Shown piece by piece: positions 18,838 through 29,847 of a DNA stretch of 64,000 nucleotides (its first letter is position 1; each line of letters starts with the position of its first letter). This DNA comes from Ensifer sp. LC11 (lineage in GTDB: Bacteria > Pseudomonadota > Alphaproteobacteria > Rhizobiales > Rhizobiaceae), in contig NZ_MBSO01000007.1 in assembly GCF_001695835.1 (NCBI RefSeq), forward strand, positions 7,501 to 71,500, read 5' to 3'. A program made the position numbers and the translations under genes. The notes beneath the pieces were generated by a model. It had not been told where the DNA came from, made no database searches, and saw only the letters and a list, made by a program, of their open reading frames with translations.

Positions 18838-19487
18838 TGCGCGTCGCCATCATCGATTACGGCTCGGGCAACCTGCGCTCGGCCACCAAGGCCTTCGAAC
18901 GGGCCGCCCGTGAGGCCGGCATTGCAGCCGAGATCGACCTTACCGACAGGCCGGAGCGCGTCGCGAGCGCCGACCGCGTCGTGCTGCCGGGCGTCGGCGC
19001 CTATGCCGATTGTCGCCGCGGCCTTGCCGCGGTCGATGGCATGGAGCAGGCACTGACCGAAGCGGTCGAGCAAGCCGGCCGGCCGTTCCTCGGCATCTGC
19101 GTCGGCATGCAGCTTATGTCGTCGCGCGGGCTCGAAAAGACCATCACGCATGGTTTCGGCTGGATCCCGGGCGATGTCGTCGAGATGACGCCCACTGATA
19201 CCGCGCTGAAGATCCCGCAGATCGGCTGGAACACGCTGACGCTCAAGCGCGCCCATCCGCTGCTTGACGGCATCCGCGTTGGCGAAGACGGCCTGCACGC
19301 CTATTTTGTGCATTCGTACCATCTGGCGGCCGAGAACGCCGGCGACGTGGTTGCCGAGGCGGATTACGGCGGTCCCGTCACCGCCTTCGTCGCCAATGGC
19401 AACAAGGCCGGCTCGCAGTTCCACCCGGAAAAGAGCCAGGCGCTCGGCCTCGCCCTCATCTCGAATTTCCTGCGCTGGAAGCCCTGA
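18837..19487 (+). CDS. hisH: imidazole glycerol phosphate synthase, glutamine amidotransferase subunit HisH
   Basis: Class I glutamine amidotransferase of 216 aa that supplies ammonia to HisF. The nucleophile elbow GICVGMQLM carries the catalytic Cys, and the His-x-Glu pair lies in QFHPEKS near the C-terminus. The oxyanion region GVGAYADC and the HSYHL segment are typical. It pairs with hisF, which follows after hisA. The start overlaps the DUF2628 stop by one base. Confidence 0.96.
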   Translation: MRVAIIDYGSGNLRSATKAFERAAREAGIAAEIDLTDRPERVASADRVVLPGVGAYADCRRGLAAVDGMEQALTEAVEQAGRPFLGICVGMQLMSSRGLEKTITHGFGWIPGDVVEMTPTDTALKIPQIGWNTLTLKRAHPLLDGIRVGEDGLHAYFVHSYHLAAENAGDVVAEADYGGPVTAFVANGNKAGSQFHPEKSQALGLALISNFLRWKP

Positions 19488-19515
19488 GCTTTCGCCCTCT
19501 CGATTGGACAGACCC

Positions 19516-20253
19516 ATGATCCTTTTTCCCGCAATCGACCTGAAGGACGGGCAATGTGTGCGCCTGAAGCTCGGCGACATGGACCAGGCGACGGTTTACA
19601 ACCCCGACCCGGCGGCCCAGGCCCGTGCCTTTGAAGAGCAGGGTTTCGAGTGGCTGCACGTGGTCGACCTCAACGGCGCCTTTGCCGGTGAGACAGTCAA
19701 CGGCGCAGCCGTTGACGCGATCCTCAAGGCGACCCGCAACCCAGTACAGCTCGGCGGCGGCATCCGCACGCTGGAGCATATCGAGAACTGGCTGTCACGC
19801 GGTCTTGCCCGCGTCATTCTGGGAACGGTCGCCGTGCGCGATCCGGCATTGGTGATCGAAGCCTGCCGCAAATTCCCGGGCAAGGTTGCCGTCGGCATTG
19901 ACGCCAAGGGCGGCAAGGTCGCGGTCGAAGGCTGGGCCGAGGCCTCCGAGCTCGGCGTGATCGAGCTTGCCAAGAAGTTCGAGGGCGCCGGCGTTTCGGC
20001 GATCATCTATACCGACATCGACCGCGACGGCATCCTGACCGGCATCAACTGGGCCTCGACGCTGGAGCTTGCGGACGCGGTTTCCATTCCGGTCATCGCT
20101 TCGGGCGGTCTCGCCTCGATGGACGATATCCGCCGCATGGTCGCGCCGGACGCCCGCAAACTCGAAGGCGCTATCTCCGGCCGCGCGCTCTATGATGGCC
20201 GGATCGACCCGCAGGAAGCGCTGGACTTGATCCGCGCCGCGAGAAAGGCCTGA
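19516..20253 (+). CDS. hisA: phosphoribosylformimino-5-aminoimidazole carboxamide ribotide isomerase
   Basis: TIM-barrel isomerase of 245 aa catalysing the Amadori rearrangement of ProFAR to PRFAR. The N-terminal [14 protein letters not shown] carries the first catalytic Asp, and [13 protein letters not shown] contains the second. Phosphate-binding loops are at QLGGGIR and [14 protein letters not shown] 19516 is preceded by the hisH stop and a 28-bp gap. A longer frame extending back into hisH is an artefact of overlapping frames. Confidence 0.96.
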   Translation: MILFPAIDLKDGQCVRLKLGDMDQATVYNPDPAAQARAFEEQGFEWLHVVDLNGAFAGETVNGAAVDAILKATRNPVQLGGGIRTLEHIENWLSRGLARVILGTVAVRDPALVIEACRKFPGKVAVGIDAKGGKVAVEGWAEASELGVIELAKKFEGAGVSAIIYTDIDRDGILTGINWASTLELADAVSIPVIASGGLASMDDIRRMVAPDARKLEGAISGRALYDGRIDPQEALDLIRAARKA

Positions 20254-20257
20254 AACC

Positions 20258-21034
20258 ATGACGCTCAAAGCCCGCGTTATTCCCTGCCTCGACGTCAAGG
20301 ACGGTCGTGTGGTCAAGGGTGTGAACTTCGTCGACCTGATCGACGCCGGCGATCCGGTGGAGGCGGCCCGGGCCTATGATGCCGCCGGTGCCGACGAGCT
20401 CTGCTTCCTCGACATCACCGCCTCCTCCGACAATCGCGAGACGATCTTCGACGTCATCGCCCGCACCGCCGAACAGTGCTTCATGCCGCTGACGGTCGGT
20501 GGTGGCGTGCGCCAGGTCTCCGACATCCGCAAGCTGCTGCTTGCCGGCGCCGACAAGGTGTCGATCAACACCGCCGCAGTCAAAAACCCGGAGTTCGTCG
20601 CAGAAGCCGCCGACAAGTTCGGCAACCAGTGCATCGTCGTCGCGATCGACGCCAAGAAGGTGTCGAAGGACGGCGAAGCGGACCGCTGGGAGATCTTCAC
20701 CCATGGCGGACGCCAGCCGACCGGCATCGACGCGATCGAGTTTGCCCGTCGCGTCGTTGACCTTGGCGCCGGCGAGATCCTTCTGACTTCGATGGATCGC
20801 GACGGCACGAAGAGTGGCTACGACATCGCGCTCACGCGTGCCGTGGCAGACGCGGTTCGCGCTCCGGTCATCGCCTCCGGTGGCGTCGGCACGCTCGACC
20901 ACATGGTTGCGGGCATTCGCGACGGCCACGCGACCGCCGTGCTCGCCGCCTCCATCTTCCATTTCGGCACCTATAGCATTGGCGAAACCAAGCGCTATAT
21001 GGCCGAGCATGGCATCGCCATGCGCCTCGACTGA
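20258..21034 (+). CDS. hisF: imidazole glycerol phosphate synthase, cyclase subunit HisF
   Basis: TIM-barrel cyclase of 258 aa that forms imidazole glycerol phosphate and AICAR from PRFAR using ammonia channelled from HisH. Diagnostic sequences are [17 protein letters not shown] (catalytic Asp11 equivalent), [20 protein letters not shown] and [14 protein letters not shown] (second catalytic Asp). It starts four bases after hisA, consistent with one transcript. Confidence 0.97.
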   Translation: MTLKARVIPCLDVKDGRVVKGVNFVDLIDAGDPVEAARAYDAAGADELCFLDITASSDNRETIFDVIARTAEQCFMPLTVGGGVRQVSDIRKLLLAGADKVSINTAAVKNPEFVAEAADKFGNQCIVVAIDAKKVSKDGEADRWEIFTHGGRQPTGIDAIEFARRVVDLGAGEILLTSMDRDGTKSGYDIALTRAVADAVRAPVIASGGVGTLDHMVAGIRDGHATAVLAASIFHFGTYSIGETKRYMAEHGIAMRLD

Positions 21035-21049
21035 GCTTCAGGATCTCTC

Positions 21050-21373
21050 ATGGCTGACTTCACACTCTCCGACCTCGAAGCAACGGTCGCCGCACGGGCG
21101 AAGGCATCGCCGGACGAATCCTGGACGGCTAAACTGGTGGCAGGCGGCCAGCCGAAGGCCGCCAAGAAACTCGGTGAAGAAGCGGTGGAGACGGTGATCG
21201 CAGCGGTCAGCAACGACCGCGCGAATCTCGTCGCCGAGAGCGCCGATCTCATCTATCATCTGATGGTCGTATTGAAGATCGCCGACATTCCGTTGCAGGA
21301 TGTGCTCAACGAACTGGCACGGCGGACCAACCAATCCGGCCTGCAGGAAAAGGCAAATCGGCAGACCCCATAA
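21050..21373 (+). CDS. hisE: phosphoribosyl-ATP pyrophosphatase
   Basis: MazG-like all-alpha pyrophosphatase of 107 aa catalysing the second step of histidine synthesis, PR-ATP to PR-AMP. Metal-binding acidic motif EEAVETVIA and later [11 protein letters not shown] match the EExxE...D/ExxD pattern. The separate cyclohydrolase hisI is not in the window, as usual in alphaproteobacteria. The stop codon overlaps the coaA start as TAATG. Confidence 0.94.
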   Translation: MADFTLSDLEATVAARAKASPDESWTAKLVAGGQPKAAKKLGEEAVETVIAAVSNDRANLVAESADLIYHLMVVLKIADIPLQDVLNELARRTNQSGLQEKANRQTP

Positions 21374-22365
21374 TGACGATAGCGGCGAAAGACATCGAAG
21401 CGGCCGACCTGCCCGACGACCCACAGAAGCGGGACTACTCGCCCTATCATTTCTTCACCGCCGAGGAATGGTCACGCTTTCGCGCTGACACGCCGCTGAC
21501 GCTGACGGCCGACGAAGTGCAGCGTCTGCGCTCGCTGAACGACCCCGTCGATCTCCGCGAAGTCCGGCAGATCTATCTGTCGCTGTCGCGCCTGCTCTCA
21601 ACCCATGTGGAATCGTCGCAGATGCTCTTCGAGCAGCGCAAACGTTTCCTCAGCATGTCCGAGACGAAAACCCCCTTCGTCATCGGCATTGCCGGATCGG
21701 TCGCCGTCGGCAAGTCGACGACGGCGCGCATCCTCGCGCAGTTGCTCTCGCGCTGGCCGTCGAGCCCGAAGGTCGACTTGGTGACAACAGACGGCTTCCT
21801 TTATCCGAACGCCGTGCTCCAGCGCGAAAACATGATGGACCGCAAGGGCTTTCCGGAGAGCTACGACGTGGGCGCGCTGTTGCGCTTCCTCTCGGCGATC
21901 AAGGCCGGCCAGCCGAACGTCAAGGCGCCCAGCTATTCGCACCTGACCTATGACGTGCTGCCCGACCAGTTCACCGTTATCGATCGCCCGGATATCCTGA
22001 TCTTCGAAGGCATCAACGTGCTTCAGTCGCGCAACCTGCCGGCCGACGGCAAGATCGTGCCGATGGTCTCGGATTTCTTCGACTTCTCGATCTACATCGA
22101 TGCCGAGGAAAGCCTGATCCATAGCTGGTACGTGAACCGCTTCATGCGGCTGCGCGAAACCGCCTTCAAGAATCCGGAATCCTACTTCCATCGCTACGCA
22201 ACCATCAGCGAGGATGCGGCCCGCGCCATTGCCGAGGGCCTGTGGCACAACATCAACCTGAAGAACCTGCACCAGAACATCCTGCCGACGCGTCCGCGCG
22301 CCGACCTTATCCTGCAGAAAGGCCCGAACCACCTGACGGAGAAAGTAGCGCTCAGAAAGCTCTGA
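21373..22365 (+). CDS. coaA: type I pantothenate kinase
   Basis: Cytosolic kinase of 330 aa phosphorylating pantothenate, the committed step of coenzyme A synthesis. P-loop [12 protein letters not shown] lies at about residues 107-118. Catalytic and substrate motifs include [17 protein letters not shown] and [12 protein letters not shown]. It closes the his operon with a one-base overlap with hisE. This coupling of histidine and CoA genes is common in Rhizobiales. Confidence 0.96.
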   Translation: MTIAAKDIEAADLPDDPQKRDYSPYHFFTAEEWSRFRADTPLTLTADEVQRLRSLNDPVDLREVRQIYLSLSRLLSTHVESSQMLFEQRKRFLSMSETKTPFVIGIAGSVAVGKSTTARILAQLLSRWPSSPKVDLVTTDGFLYPNAVLQRENMMDRKGFPESYDVGALLRFLSAIKAGQPNVKAPSYSHLTYDVLPDQFTVIDRPDILIFEGINVLQSRNLPADGKIVPMVSDFFDFSIYIDAEESLIHSWYVNRFMRLRETAFKNPESYFHRYATISEDAARAIAEGLWHNINLKNLHQNILPTRPRADLILQKGPNHLTEKVALRKL

Positions 22366-22373
22366 GCGGCCGC

Positions 22374-22421
22374 GCGCAATTTCAGGAAAAGTGTAGAACG
22401 GTTTTCCGTCCGGAATTGCGC
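22374..22421. repeat. dispersed rhizobial palindrome, copy 2
   Basis: Nested inverted repeat between the convergent coaA and alkB genes. The outer arms are GCGCAATT (22374-22381) and AATTGCGC (22414-22421), and the inner arms are GGAAAA and TTTTCC. It shares the GGAAAAGTG....CGGTTTTCCG core with the copy at 18268-18317, while the outer arms differ in sequence and keep pairing. Confidence 0.75.
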
Positions 22422-22437
22422 CATTCAAGTCGTTGAA

Positions 22438-23049
22438 TCACGGATTGACGCGACGGAGCGTCAGATTGACCCGACCACCGTTCTTCAGCAGCGTCGAGGT
22501 GTTCGGATAGATCCGGTCGACGCCATGGAAGGCAAGCCGCCCTTCCCCGCCGAGCACGACGACATCGCCGCTTTCAAGCCGGAAGGACATGGTCTGGCCC
22601 CCACGCGTGTTGCCGCCGACGCGAAACAGGCAGCTATCGCCGAGCGAGATCGACACGACGGCCGTTTCCAGATCGCGCTCGTCGCGGTCCTGATGCAGAC
22701 CCATGCGGGCCTCCTCGGAATAGAAATTCACAAGACAGGCTTCCGGCGCCTTTTGACTGGCAGAAACTGCGTTCCATATCTCGAGCAGTATGTCCGGCAT
22801 CGGCGGCCAGGGGCGACCGGTCATCGGATGCTGAGCCTGGTAACGATAGCCGCGATCGCGGTCGGTGACCCAGCCGAGCGAGCCGCAATTGGTCATGCGC
22901 ACCGACATGGGTTTGCCTGTTTTCGGCATCTCCGGAACGAAGAGCGGCGCTTCGGCGACGACGAGGCGGATGGCCTCGACGAGTTGTTCCTGCCGGGCGC
23001 GATCAAGAAAGCCCGGAATATGTCTGATCCCTTTCGGGAGCACCTGCAT
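22438..23049 (-). CDS. alkB: alpha-ketoglutarate-dependent dioxygenase AlkB
   Basis: Fe(II)/2-oxoglutarate dioxygenase of 203 aa that removes methyl groups from 1-methyladenine and 3-methylcytosine in DNA and RNA. Iron ligands His119-x-Asp121 (LHQDRDE) and His175 (FHGVDRI) are present, and the C-terminal RVNLTLRRVNP carries the 2-oxoglutarate-binding arginine Arg193 and Arg199. It lies nine bases downstream of a small exported-protein gene. The order lysM, exported protein, alkB suggests one transcript rather than an Ada-type adaptive operon. Confidence 0.94.
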   Translation of the reverse strand: MQVLPKGIRHIPGFLDRARQEQLVEAIRLVVAEAPLFVPEMPKTGKPMSVRMTNCGSLGWVTDRDRGYRYQAQHPMTGRPWPPMPDILLEIWNAVSASQKAPEACLVNFYSEEARMGLHQDRDERDLETAVVSISLGDSCLFRVGGNTRGGQTMSFRLESGDVVVLGGEGRLAFHGVDRIYPNTSTLLKNGGRVNLTLRRVNP

Positions 23050-23058
23050 TGAAAGCCC

Positions 23059-23496
23059 CTATTGCTCCAGGCCGAGAAGTGCTGCCGGCACGCCGTACCG
23101 AAGCGGCCAGCCGGCATAGGCGACATCCGTCGGCCCGACGACATGATCGACCAGGTTCCAGCGGCCGTTCTGAAAGCTGACAAGTGCGAACACCGTTGAA
23201 CCATCCATCATGTCGGCCCCGTCACGCAACCCGGTTTGCGTGAGATCGATTGTTCCCCCACCTGGGCGCTGCGGCTCGACCTGCATGAAGACCCAATTGG
23301 GGGAGGCCCGCATCGTCGTCACGACGAATTCGACCGGGCCACGCATCTCTGCCTCGACTGCCGGACGGATCGCGTCGAGGATCGCGGCACGCTCGGCGCT
23401 GCCCTTGGCGGGCTCACGGAACGGCTGCGCGAAAGTAGCGCCGGCAAGGCAAAGCCCCACCAGCGCCGCGATGACAAGAGAACGCTTGGCTGACAC
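23059..23496 (-). CDS. small exported protein of unknown function
   Basis: Exported protein of 145 aa beginning with GTG. The signal peptide covers about residues 1-23 (hydrophobic VIAALVGLCLAGATFA, cleavage after FAQ). The mature part has no recognised motif, and a VEFVVTTMRASPNWVFMQV beta-rich stretch suggests a small compact fold. The start lies two bases after the stop of the upstream LysM gene and its stop nine bases before alkB, so all three are probably cotranscribed. Confidence 0.75.
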   Translation of the reverse strand: MSAKRSLVIAALVGLCLAGATFAQPFREPAKGSAERAAILDAIRPAVEAEMRGPVEFVVTTMRASPNWVFMQVEPQRPGGGTIDLTQTGLRDGADMMDGSTVFALVSFQNGRWNLVDHVVGPTDVAYAGWPLRYGVPAALLGLEQ

Positions 23497-23498
23497 GC

Positions 23499-23972
23499 TC
23501 AGGCCGCGTCCAGATCCGGAATGCGCAGAACCTGACCGGGATAGATCTTGTCCGGATGGGTCAGCATCGGCTTGTTGGCTTCGAAGATCAGGGTGTTCTT
23601 GGCGCCCTTACCCTTGCCGTATTGCGCCTCGGCGATCTTCCAGAGGTTGTCGCCCTTCTTGACCGTATAGAAGACCGGCGCCTTGGCGGGTGCGGGTGCA
23701 GCACCCGCATCGGCGACCTTGAGCTCGGAGGCTTCGACGGCCGAAACGCCGAGCGTGTTGCCGACGGCGACCACGGCTTTTTCGAAGGCGCTCTGGTCCT
23801 TCACGACACCCTTCAGCACGACCTTGTCACCGGCCACTTCGACCTGCACGTCCTTGGTGCCGAGATCGTGGGATGCAAGCTCCTTCTGAACGCTTTCGGC
23901 ATCCGGAGCGTCATCGTCGCCACCGATGCCAAGCTTCTTGCCGGCGTTCTTGATAAAGCTGAAAAGACCCAT
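23499..23972 (-). CDS. BON-LysM protein, Kbp (YgaU)-like
   Basis: Protein of 157 aa with the layout of E. coli Kbp/YgaU, a cytoplasmic potassium-binding protein. The N-terminus MGLFSFIKNAGKKLG is nearly diagnostic, then a BON domain (about 28-90) and an alanine/proline linker. The C-terminal LysM domain starts FYTVKKGDNLWKIA and ends IYPGQVLRIPDLD. There is no signal peptide, which argues against a cell-wall role for the LysM domain. The start with AAAGGAG was preferred over an upstream in-frame ATG. Annotated elsewhere simply as a LysM protein. K+ binding is inferred from the homology. Confidence 0.88.
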   Translation of the reverse strand: MGLFSFIKNAGKKLGIGGDDDAPDAESVQKELASHDLGTKDVQVEVAGDKVVLKGVVKDQSAFEKAVVAVGNTLGVSAVEASELKVADAGAAPAPAKAPVFYTVKKGDNLWKIAEAQYGKGKGAKNTLIFEANKPMLTHPDKIYPGQVLRIPDLDAA

Positions 23973-24050
23973 GAATATCTCCTTTTGCGAAAACACTGCT
24001 CGATAAGAGAGGGCGCCGCCCGGCAAAGGCAAGGGATCGGCAAAAAAGAA

Positions 24051-24485
24051 TCAATCGCCTGCCGGCCGCCCCCTGAGCTTCTTGATTTCGCCGCGCCCGG
24101 ACTTCTCCTTGAGCCGGCGCTCAACGGAACCGCGGGTTGGTTTCGTTTTCTTGCGCGGCGGCGGCGGCGGCTCGGCGGCCTTGAGAATCAATTCCTTCAG
24201 CCGCTCACGGGCATCCTCGCGGTTGCGCTCCTGGCTGCGAAAGCGGCTCGCCTCGATCATCAGCACGCCCTCCTTCGAGGCGCGGCGGCCGGCAATCTTC
24301 AGCGTATTGGCCTTGATGCGATCGGAAAGCGCCGGCGAGGCCAGCACGTTGAAGAACAATTGAACAGCCGTCGACACCTTGTTGACGTTCTGCCCGCCCG
24401 GCCCGCCGGCCAGCACGAATTGCTCCGTCAGTTCCCAGCCGGCAATCACGATGCTGTCGTTGATGTAAAGCGGGTCGCTAGCCAT
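24051..24485 (-). CDS. arfB: alternative ribosome-rescue peptidyl-tRNA hydrolase ArfB
   Basis: Release-factor-like hydrolase of 144 aa that frees stalled ribosomes lacking a stop codon. The catalytic GGQ tripeptide is in AGGPGGQNVNKVST (about 27-40), and the basic C-terminal tail (PPPPRKKTKPTRGSVERRLK and following) is the part that enters the empty mRNA channel. It lacks the codon-recognition domains of RF1/RF2. A GAGGTGA ribosome-binding site precedes the ATG. Confidence 0.94.
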   Translation of the reverse strand: MASDPLYINDSIVIAGWELTEQFVLAGGPGGQNVNKVSTAVQLFFNVLASPALSDRIKANTLKIAGRRASKEGVLMIEASRFRSQERNREDARERLKELILKAAEPPPPPRKKTKPTRGSVERRLKEKSGRGEIKKLRGRPAGD

Positions 24486-24539
24486 GATTCACCTCGTCCC
24501 GATCTATGGCACAGCGCGAACCTCTTGAAAACATTCAGT

Positions 24540-24577
24540 ACAAAAACGACGAAACCCGGCCGCGAGGACCGGGTTTC
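24540..24577 (-). terminator. intrinsic terminator of pckA
   Basis: Arms GAAACCCGG (24551-24559) and CCGGGTTTC (24569-24577). On the minus strand they are followed by GTCGTTTTTG. Located 24 bp after the pckA stop. Confidence 0.88.
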
Positions 24578-24600
24578 ACGTGAATCATAGCCGGCGATGT

Positions 24601-26211
<1,611 letters not shown>

Positions 26212-26321
26212 GGTCAAGCTTCCTTCGTGTTTGGCCATTGGCGTTGAATTTCGCCGGACCTTACTTGCATGCTCGCTCAAAAACAAGGCGACGTCAAAAA
26301 AAGAATAATGATTTCAGTATA

Positions 26322-26334
26322 TTAATCGATTTAA
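26322..26334. promoter_or_regulatory. candidate LacI-family operator 1 (PckR-like)
   Basis: Palindrome-like TTAATCGATTTAA with a perfect AATCGATT core centred on CG, the usual form of LacI/GalR-family operators. It lies about 115 bp upstream of the pckA start. PckR, a LacI-type regulator, is known to control pckA in Sinorhizobium. That this is its site is inferred. Confidence 0.55.
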
Positions 26335-26350
26335 AGAAAATTATAGTTTT

Positions 26351-26365
26351 TTTAATCGGTTGAAA
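26351..26365. promoter_or_regulatory. candidate LacI-family operator 2 (PckR-like)
   Basis: TTTAATCGGTTGAAA, an imperfect CG-centred palindrome whose centre lies exactly 30 bp, about three helical turns, from that of the first site. The shared half-site TTAATCG in the same orientation supports a common binding protein. Confidence 0.5.
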
Positions 26366-26534
26366 TGGGTCCCGCGCTCCCCCATCTGAGAACGCCTATC
26401 CTACCGATAGGACTGGTGCTTTTTGCGCTTCGCCACAATTTGTTCCACCTTTATACTCACTAACGCACCCGTGACTCGCGAATGCCGGAGTTTCGGGGAC
26501 GGAGCCGGCACCTCAAAAGACGGAGTTGAACACG

Positions 26535-27260
26535 ATGCAGACCATCGCGCTTGTCGATGATGACCGGAATATCCTCACGTCCGTATCCATCGCCCTGGAG
26601 GCAGAGGGCTACAAGGTCGAGACCTACACCGATGGCGCTTCCGCGCTCGAGGGCCTGCTTGCCCGGCCGCCGCAGCTGGCGATCTTCGACATCAAGATGC
26701 CGCGCATGGACGGCATGGAACTGTTGCGCCGCCTGCGTCAGAAGTCCGACCTGCCGGTCATCTTCCTGACGTCCAAGGATGAAGAAATCGACGAACTGTT
26801 CGGCCTGAAGATGGGCGCGGACGACTTCATCACAAAGCCCTTCTCGCAACGCCTGCTGGTCGAACGCGTCAAGGCGATCCTGCGCCGCGCGGCAAACCGC
26901 GAAGCAGCAGCCGCCAATCCGACGACCGCCGCCAAAGCCTCCGACGCGCCGTCGCGTTCGCTGGAGCGCGGGCAGCTGGTCATGGACCAGGAGCGCCACA
27001 CCTGCACCTGGAAGAGCGAGGCCGTGACGCTGACGGTCACCGAGTTCCTCATCCTCCATTCGCTCGCCCAACGCCCGGGCGTGGTGAAAAGCCGTGACGC
27101 GCTGATGGATGCCGCCTATGACGAGCAGGTCTATGTCGACGACCGCACCATCGACAGCCACATCAAGCGGCTGCGCAAGAAGTTCAAGATGGTCGACAAC
27201 GACTTCGATATGATCGAGACGCTTTACGGTGTCGGGTATCGTTTCCGGGAGACTGCCTGA
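26535..27260 (+). CDS. chvI: response regulator ChvI
   Basis: OmpR/PhoB-class response regulator of 241 aa. The receiver domain has the VDDD pocket and phospho-acceptor Asp52 ([10 protein letters not shown]), and the C-terminal winged helix contains [14 protein letters not shown] and [10 protein letters not shown]. ChvI with ChvG controls succinoglycan, motility, acid response and host interaction in Rhizobiaceae. ATG 26535 gives the family length. The frame can be extended nine bases to a TTG, but ATG with GGAG upstream is preferred. chvG follows after 188 bp. Confidence 0.96.
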   Translation: MQTIALVDDDRNILTSVSIALEAEGYKVETYTDGASALEGLLARPPQLAIFDIKMPRMDGMELLRRLRQKSDLPVIFLTSKDEEIDELFGLKMGADDFITKPFSQRLLVERVKAILRRAANREAAAANPTTAAKASDAPSRSLERGQLVMDQERHTCTWKSEAVTLTVTEFLILHSLAQRPGVVKSRDALMDAAYDEQVYVDDRTIDSHIKRLRKKFKMVDNDFDMIETLYGVGYRFRETA

Positions 27261-27448
27261 GCCGCGGGGCTTGCCATCGCGCCGATAGTGGCGCATTCAA
27301 AGCCGCGCGATGGCCGATGGCCTCATTTGAGCCTCGACGCGATCTCCGCAGTCTTCGGACCGGAATCATGGACGACGACGCCATCGGGCAACCGAGCGGC
27401 GTCGTGATCGAAAGAACGTGAAGGAAAGTCCGCGCGGGAGCGGGACAC

Positions 27449-29236
27449 TTGGTAGAAGTCTTGCAGGGCGATATCGAAGATCTTGACGGACGTGCGCAGG
27501 CACTGAAGGGCCAGCGCCGCTGGGCGCATCCCTTCACGCTCATTCGCCGCCTGTTCGGCAATGCCGTCTTCTCGAGCCTCACCCGCCGCATCGTCTTCTT
27601 CAACCTGGTGGCGCTCGTCGTTCTCGTTGGCGGCATCATGTATCTCAATCAATTCCGCGAGGGATTGATCGACGCACGCGTCGAAAGCCTTTTGACGCAG
27701 GGCGAAATCATTGCCGGCGCAATCTCTGCCTCGGCCTCGGTCGACACCAACTCGATCACCATCGATCCCGAGAAACTCCTTGAGCTTCAGGCCGGCCAGA
27801 GCATTACGCCGCTGCCGAGCGACGAGGATCTCGACTTCCCGATCATTCAGGAACGCGTTGCCCCGGTTCTGAGGCGCCTGATCTCGCCGACGCGCACCCG
27901 CGCCCGTCTCTTCGACGCCGACGCTGACCTGCTGCTCGATTCCAGGCATCTTTACAGCGGCGGTCAGGTGCTGCGCTTCGACCTGCCGCCGATCGAGCCG
28001 GAATCGACAGGCATCGGCGGAAAGCTCAACAGCTGGCTGAACCGGTTGCTCCAGCCCGGCAATCTGCCGCTCTACAAGGAACCGCCTGGCGGCAACGGCG
28101 CGATCTATCCTGAGGTTACCAATGCGCTGACCGGTGTGCGCGGCTATGTCGAGCGCGTCACCGAGAAGGGCGAGCTCATCGTTTCGGTGGCCGTACCCGT
28201 CCAGCGCTTCCGCGCCGTGCTCGGCGTGCTCCTGCTTTCGACGCAAGCCGGCGACATCGACAAGATCGTCCAGGCGGAACGCCTCGCCATCATCCGCGTC
28301 TTCGGCGTCGCCGCACTGGTCAACATCATTCTGTCACTGCTTCTGTCCTCGACCATCGCCAATCCGCTGCGGCGGCTCGCGGCGGCGGCTGTGCGCGTGC
28401 GTCGAGGCGGCGCCAAGGAACGCGAAGAAATCCCCGACTTCTCTTCTCGTCAGGACGAGATCGGCAACCTGTCGGTCGCGCTGCGGGAAATGACGACCGC
28501 GCTCTACGACCGGATCGCGGCGATCGAGAATTTCGCCGCCGACGTCAGCCACGAGCTGAAGAACCCCCTCACTTCGCTGCGCAGCGCCGTCGAAACCCTG
28601 CCGCTGGCGCGGACGGACGAATCGAAAAAGCGGCTGATGGACGTCATCCAGCACGACGTGCGTCGCCTCGACCGCCTGATCAGCGATATCTCGGACGCCT
28701 CGCGGCTCGATGCGGAACTTGCCCGCAGCGATGCCAAGGTGATCGACCTGGAGAAACTACTGGGTGATCTCGTCGATATTTCGCGCCAGATCCGCAGCAA
28801 GAAGAAGGCGGTGCTGCTCGACTTCGTCATCGACCGCAAGGACAGCCCGAAGGCGCGCTTCGCCGTCAGCGGTTACGAACTGCGCATCGGCCAGATCATC
28901 ACCAACCTGATCGAGAACGCCCGCTCCTTCGTTCCTGAGGACGGGGGCCGGATCGTCGTGCGCCTCACGCGTTCGCGCTCGCGTTGCCTTGTCTATGTCG
29001 AGGACAACGGTCCCGGCATTCAGGCGGAGGACATCGACCGCATCTTTGAGCGGTTCTACACCGACCGCCCCGAGGGCGAGGATTTCGGCCAGAACTCCGG
29101 CCTCGGCCTGTCGATTTCGCGGCAGATCGCCGAAGCGCACGGCGGCACGCTGAAGGCCGAAAATATCCCCGCGCCCGGCGGCCATATCAGCGGTGCGCGC
29201 TTCATCCTCTCCCTGCCCGCCGAGCCACACGCGTGA
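27449..29236 (+). CDS. chvG: sensor histidine kinase ChvG (ExoS)
   Basis: Membrane kinase of 595 aa, the length of S. meliloti ExoS. Transmembrane segment 1 lies at about 50-68 (VFFNLVALVVLVGGIMYL), a periplasmic sensor domain follows to about 285, then transmembrane segment 2, HAMP, an H-box VSHELKNPLTSLRS with His368, and HATPase boxes NLIENARSF, DNGPGI and GLGLSISRQ. The periplasmic repressor ExoR, whose gene is not in the window, normally restrains it. The start is TTG with GGGAG eight bases upstream. An in-frame upstream ATG is closed by a stop, so no ATG start is available. Confidence 0.95.
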   Translation: MVEVLQGDIEDLDGRAQALKGQRRWAHPFTLIRRLFGNAVFSSLTRRIVFFNLVALVVLVGGIMYLNQFREGLIDARVESLLTQGEIIAGAISASASVDTNSITIDPEKLLELQAGQSITPLPSDEDLDFPIIQERVAPVLRRLISPTRTRARLFDADADLLLDSRHLYSGGQVLRFDLPPIEPESTGIGGKLNSWLNRLLQPGNLPLYKEPPGGNGAIYPEVTNALTGVRGYVERVTEKGELIVSVAVPVQRFRAVLGVLLLSTQAGDIDKIVQAERLAIIRVFGVAALVNIILSLLLSSTIANPLRRLAAAAVRVRRGGAKEREEIPDFSSRQDEIGNLSVALREMTTALYDRIAAIENFAADVSHELKNPLTSLRSAVETLPLARTDESKKRLMDVIQHDVRRLDRLISDISDASRLDAELARSDAKVIDLEKLLGDLVDISRQIRSKKKAVLLDFVIDRKDSPKARFAVSGYELRIGQIITNLIENARSFVPEDGGRIVVRLTRSRSRCLVYVEDNGPGIQAEDIDRIFERFYTDRPEGEDFGQNSGLGLSISRQIAEAHGGTLKAENIPAPGGHISGARFILSLPAEPHA

Positions 29237-29691
29237 CGGCTACCCGCGCCAATGTCCACGGCACCGCCATCGTGCTCGGGACGCGCGGCTTCCTGATCAC
29301 TGGCCCTTCAGGTGTGGGCAAATCAAAGCTGGCACTCGCCTGCATCGCGGCCGCACGACAAGCCGGAGAATTCGCGGCGCTGATCGCCGACGATCGGGTC
29401 GACCTGTTGCTCGAGCATGGCCGGATCGTCGCGCGCTGCCCAGCGACCATCCAAGGCCTGATCGAAATCCGGGGCGCCGGCATCGGCAAGATCGAAACGG
29501 CGCCTGCCGCGGTTATCGACTGGGCAGTCCTTCCCGTCAGAGCCCCCTTTGACCCGCGTCTGCCGCCGGACGGGGAGACATTGCCGCTGCCACTAGGGCG
29601 AGCACTGCCGATTGTTCGCGTTCCCGTTGAAGATGGGGCCAGCGCGCTTGCTATTTTGCGCGTGCTGCTCGCCGAAAAATTAGGATTCTAG
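29233..29691 (+). CDS. hprK: HPr kinase/phosphorylase, short alphaproteobacterial form
   Basis: Protein of 152 aa containing only the C-terminal catalytic domain of HPr kinase (Firmicute forms are about 310 aa). P-loop GPSGVGKS is at residues 24-31, and LIADDRVDL and IEIRGAGIGKIE follow as in the family's capping and signature motifs. It probably phosphorylates a serine of HPr encoded two genes downstream. It starts with GTG, overlapping the chvG stop by four bases (GTGA), so its expression is tied to the ChvG message. Confidence 0.92.
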   Translation: MTATRANVHGTAIVLGTRGFLITGPSGVGKSKLALACIAAARQAGEFAALIADDRVDLLLEHGRIVARCPATIQGLIEIRGAGIGKIETAPAAVIDWAVLPVRAPFDPRLPPDGETLPLPLGRALPIVRVPVEDGASALAILRVLLAEKLGF

Positions 29692-29847
29692 CTCTATTTA
29701 CCGGCAGCGGGGCTGGTTTTTCGGCATTTTTGGCTTGCACTTCGGCTTTTCCTTGCCAAGATGGCCGCCCCATCAGGTGGACGAAATTGCTGCATTGCGA
29801 TATCTGACCATCAGTGAATTGCGTGTGCAGTTGGAGCGAAGATACCC

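Larger units (their letters stand above)
26212..26534. other. pckA-chvI divergent control region
   Basis: A 323-bp gene-free stretch. Bases 26290-26365 are strongly AT-rich against the surrounding GC-rich DNA and contain poly-A and poly-T tracts and the two palindromes listed separately. A small inverted repeat CCTATC/GATAGG sits at 26395-26411 on the chvI side. It must contain promoters for both genes. No small open frame with a ribosome-binding site was seen. Confidence 0.7.
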
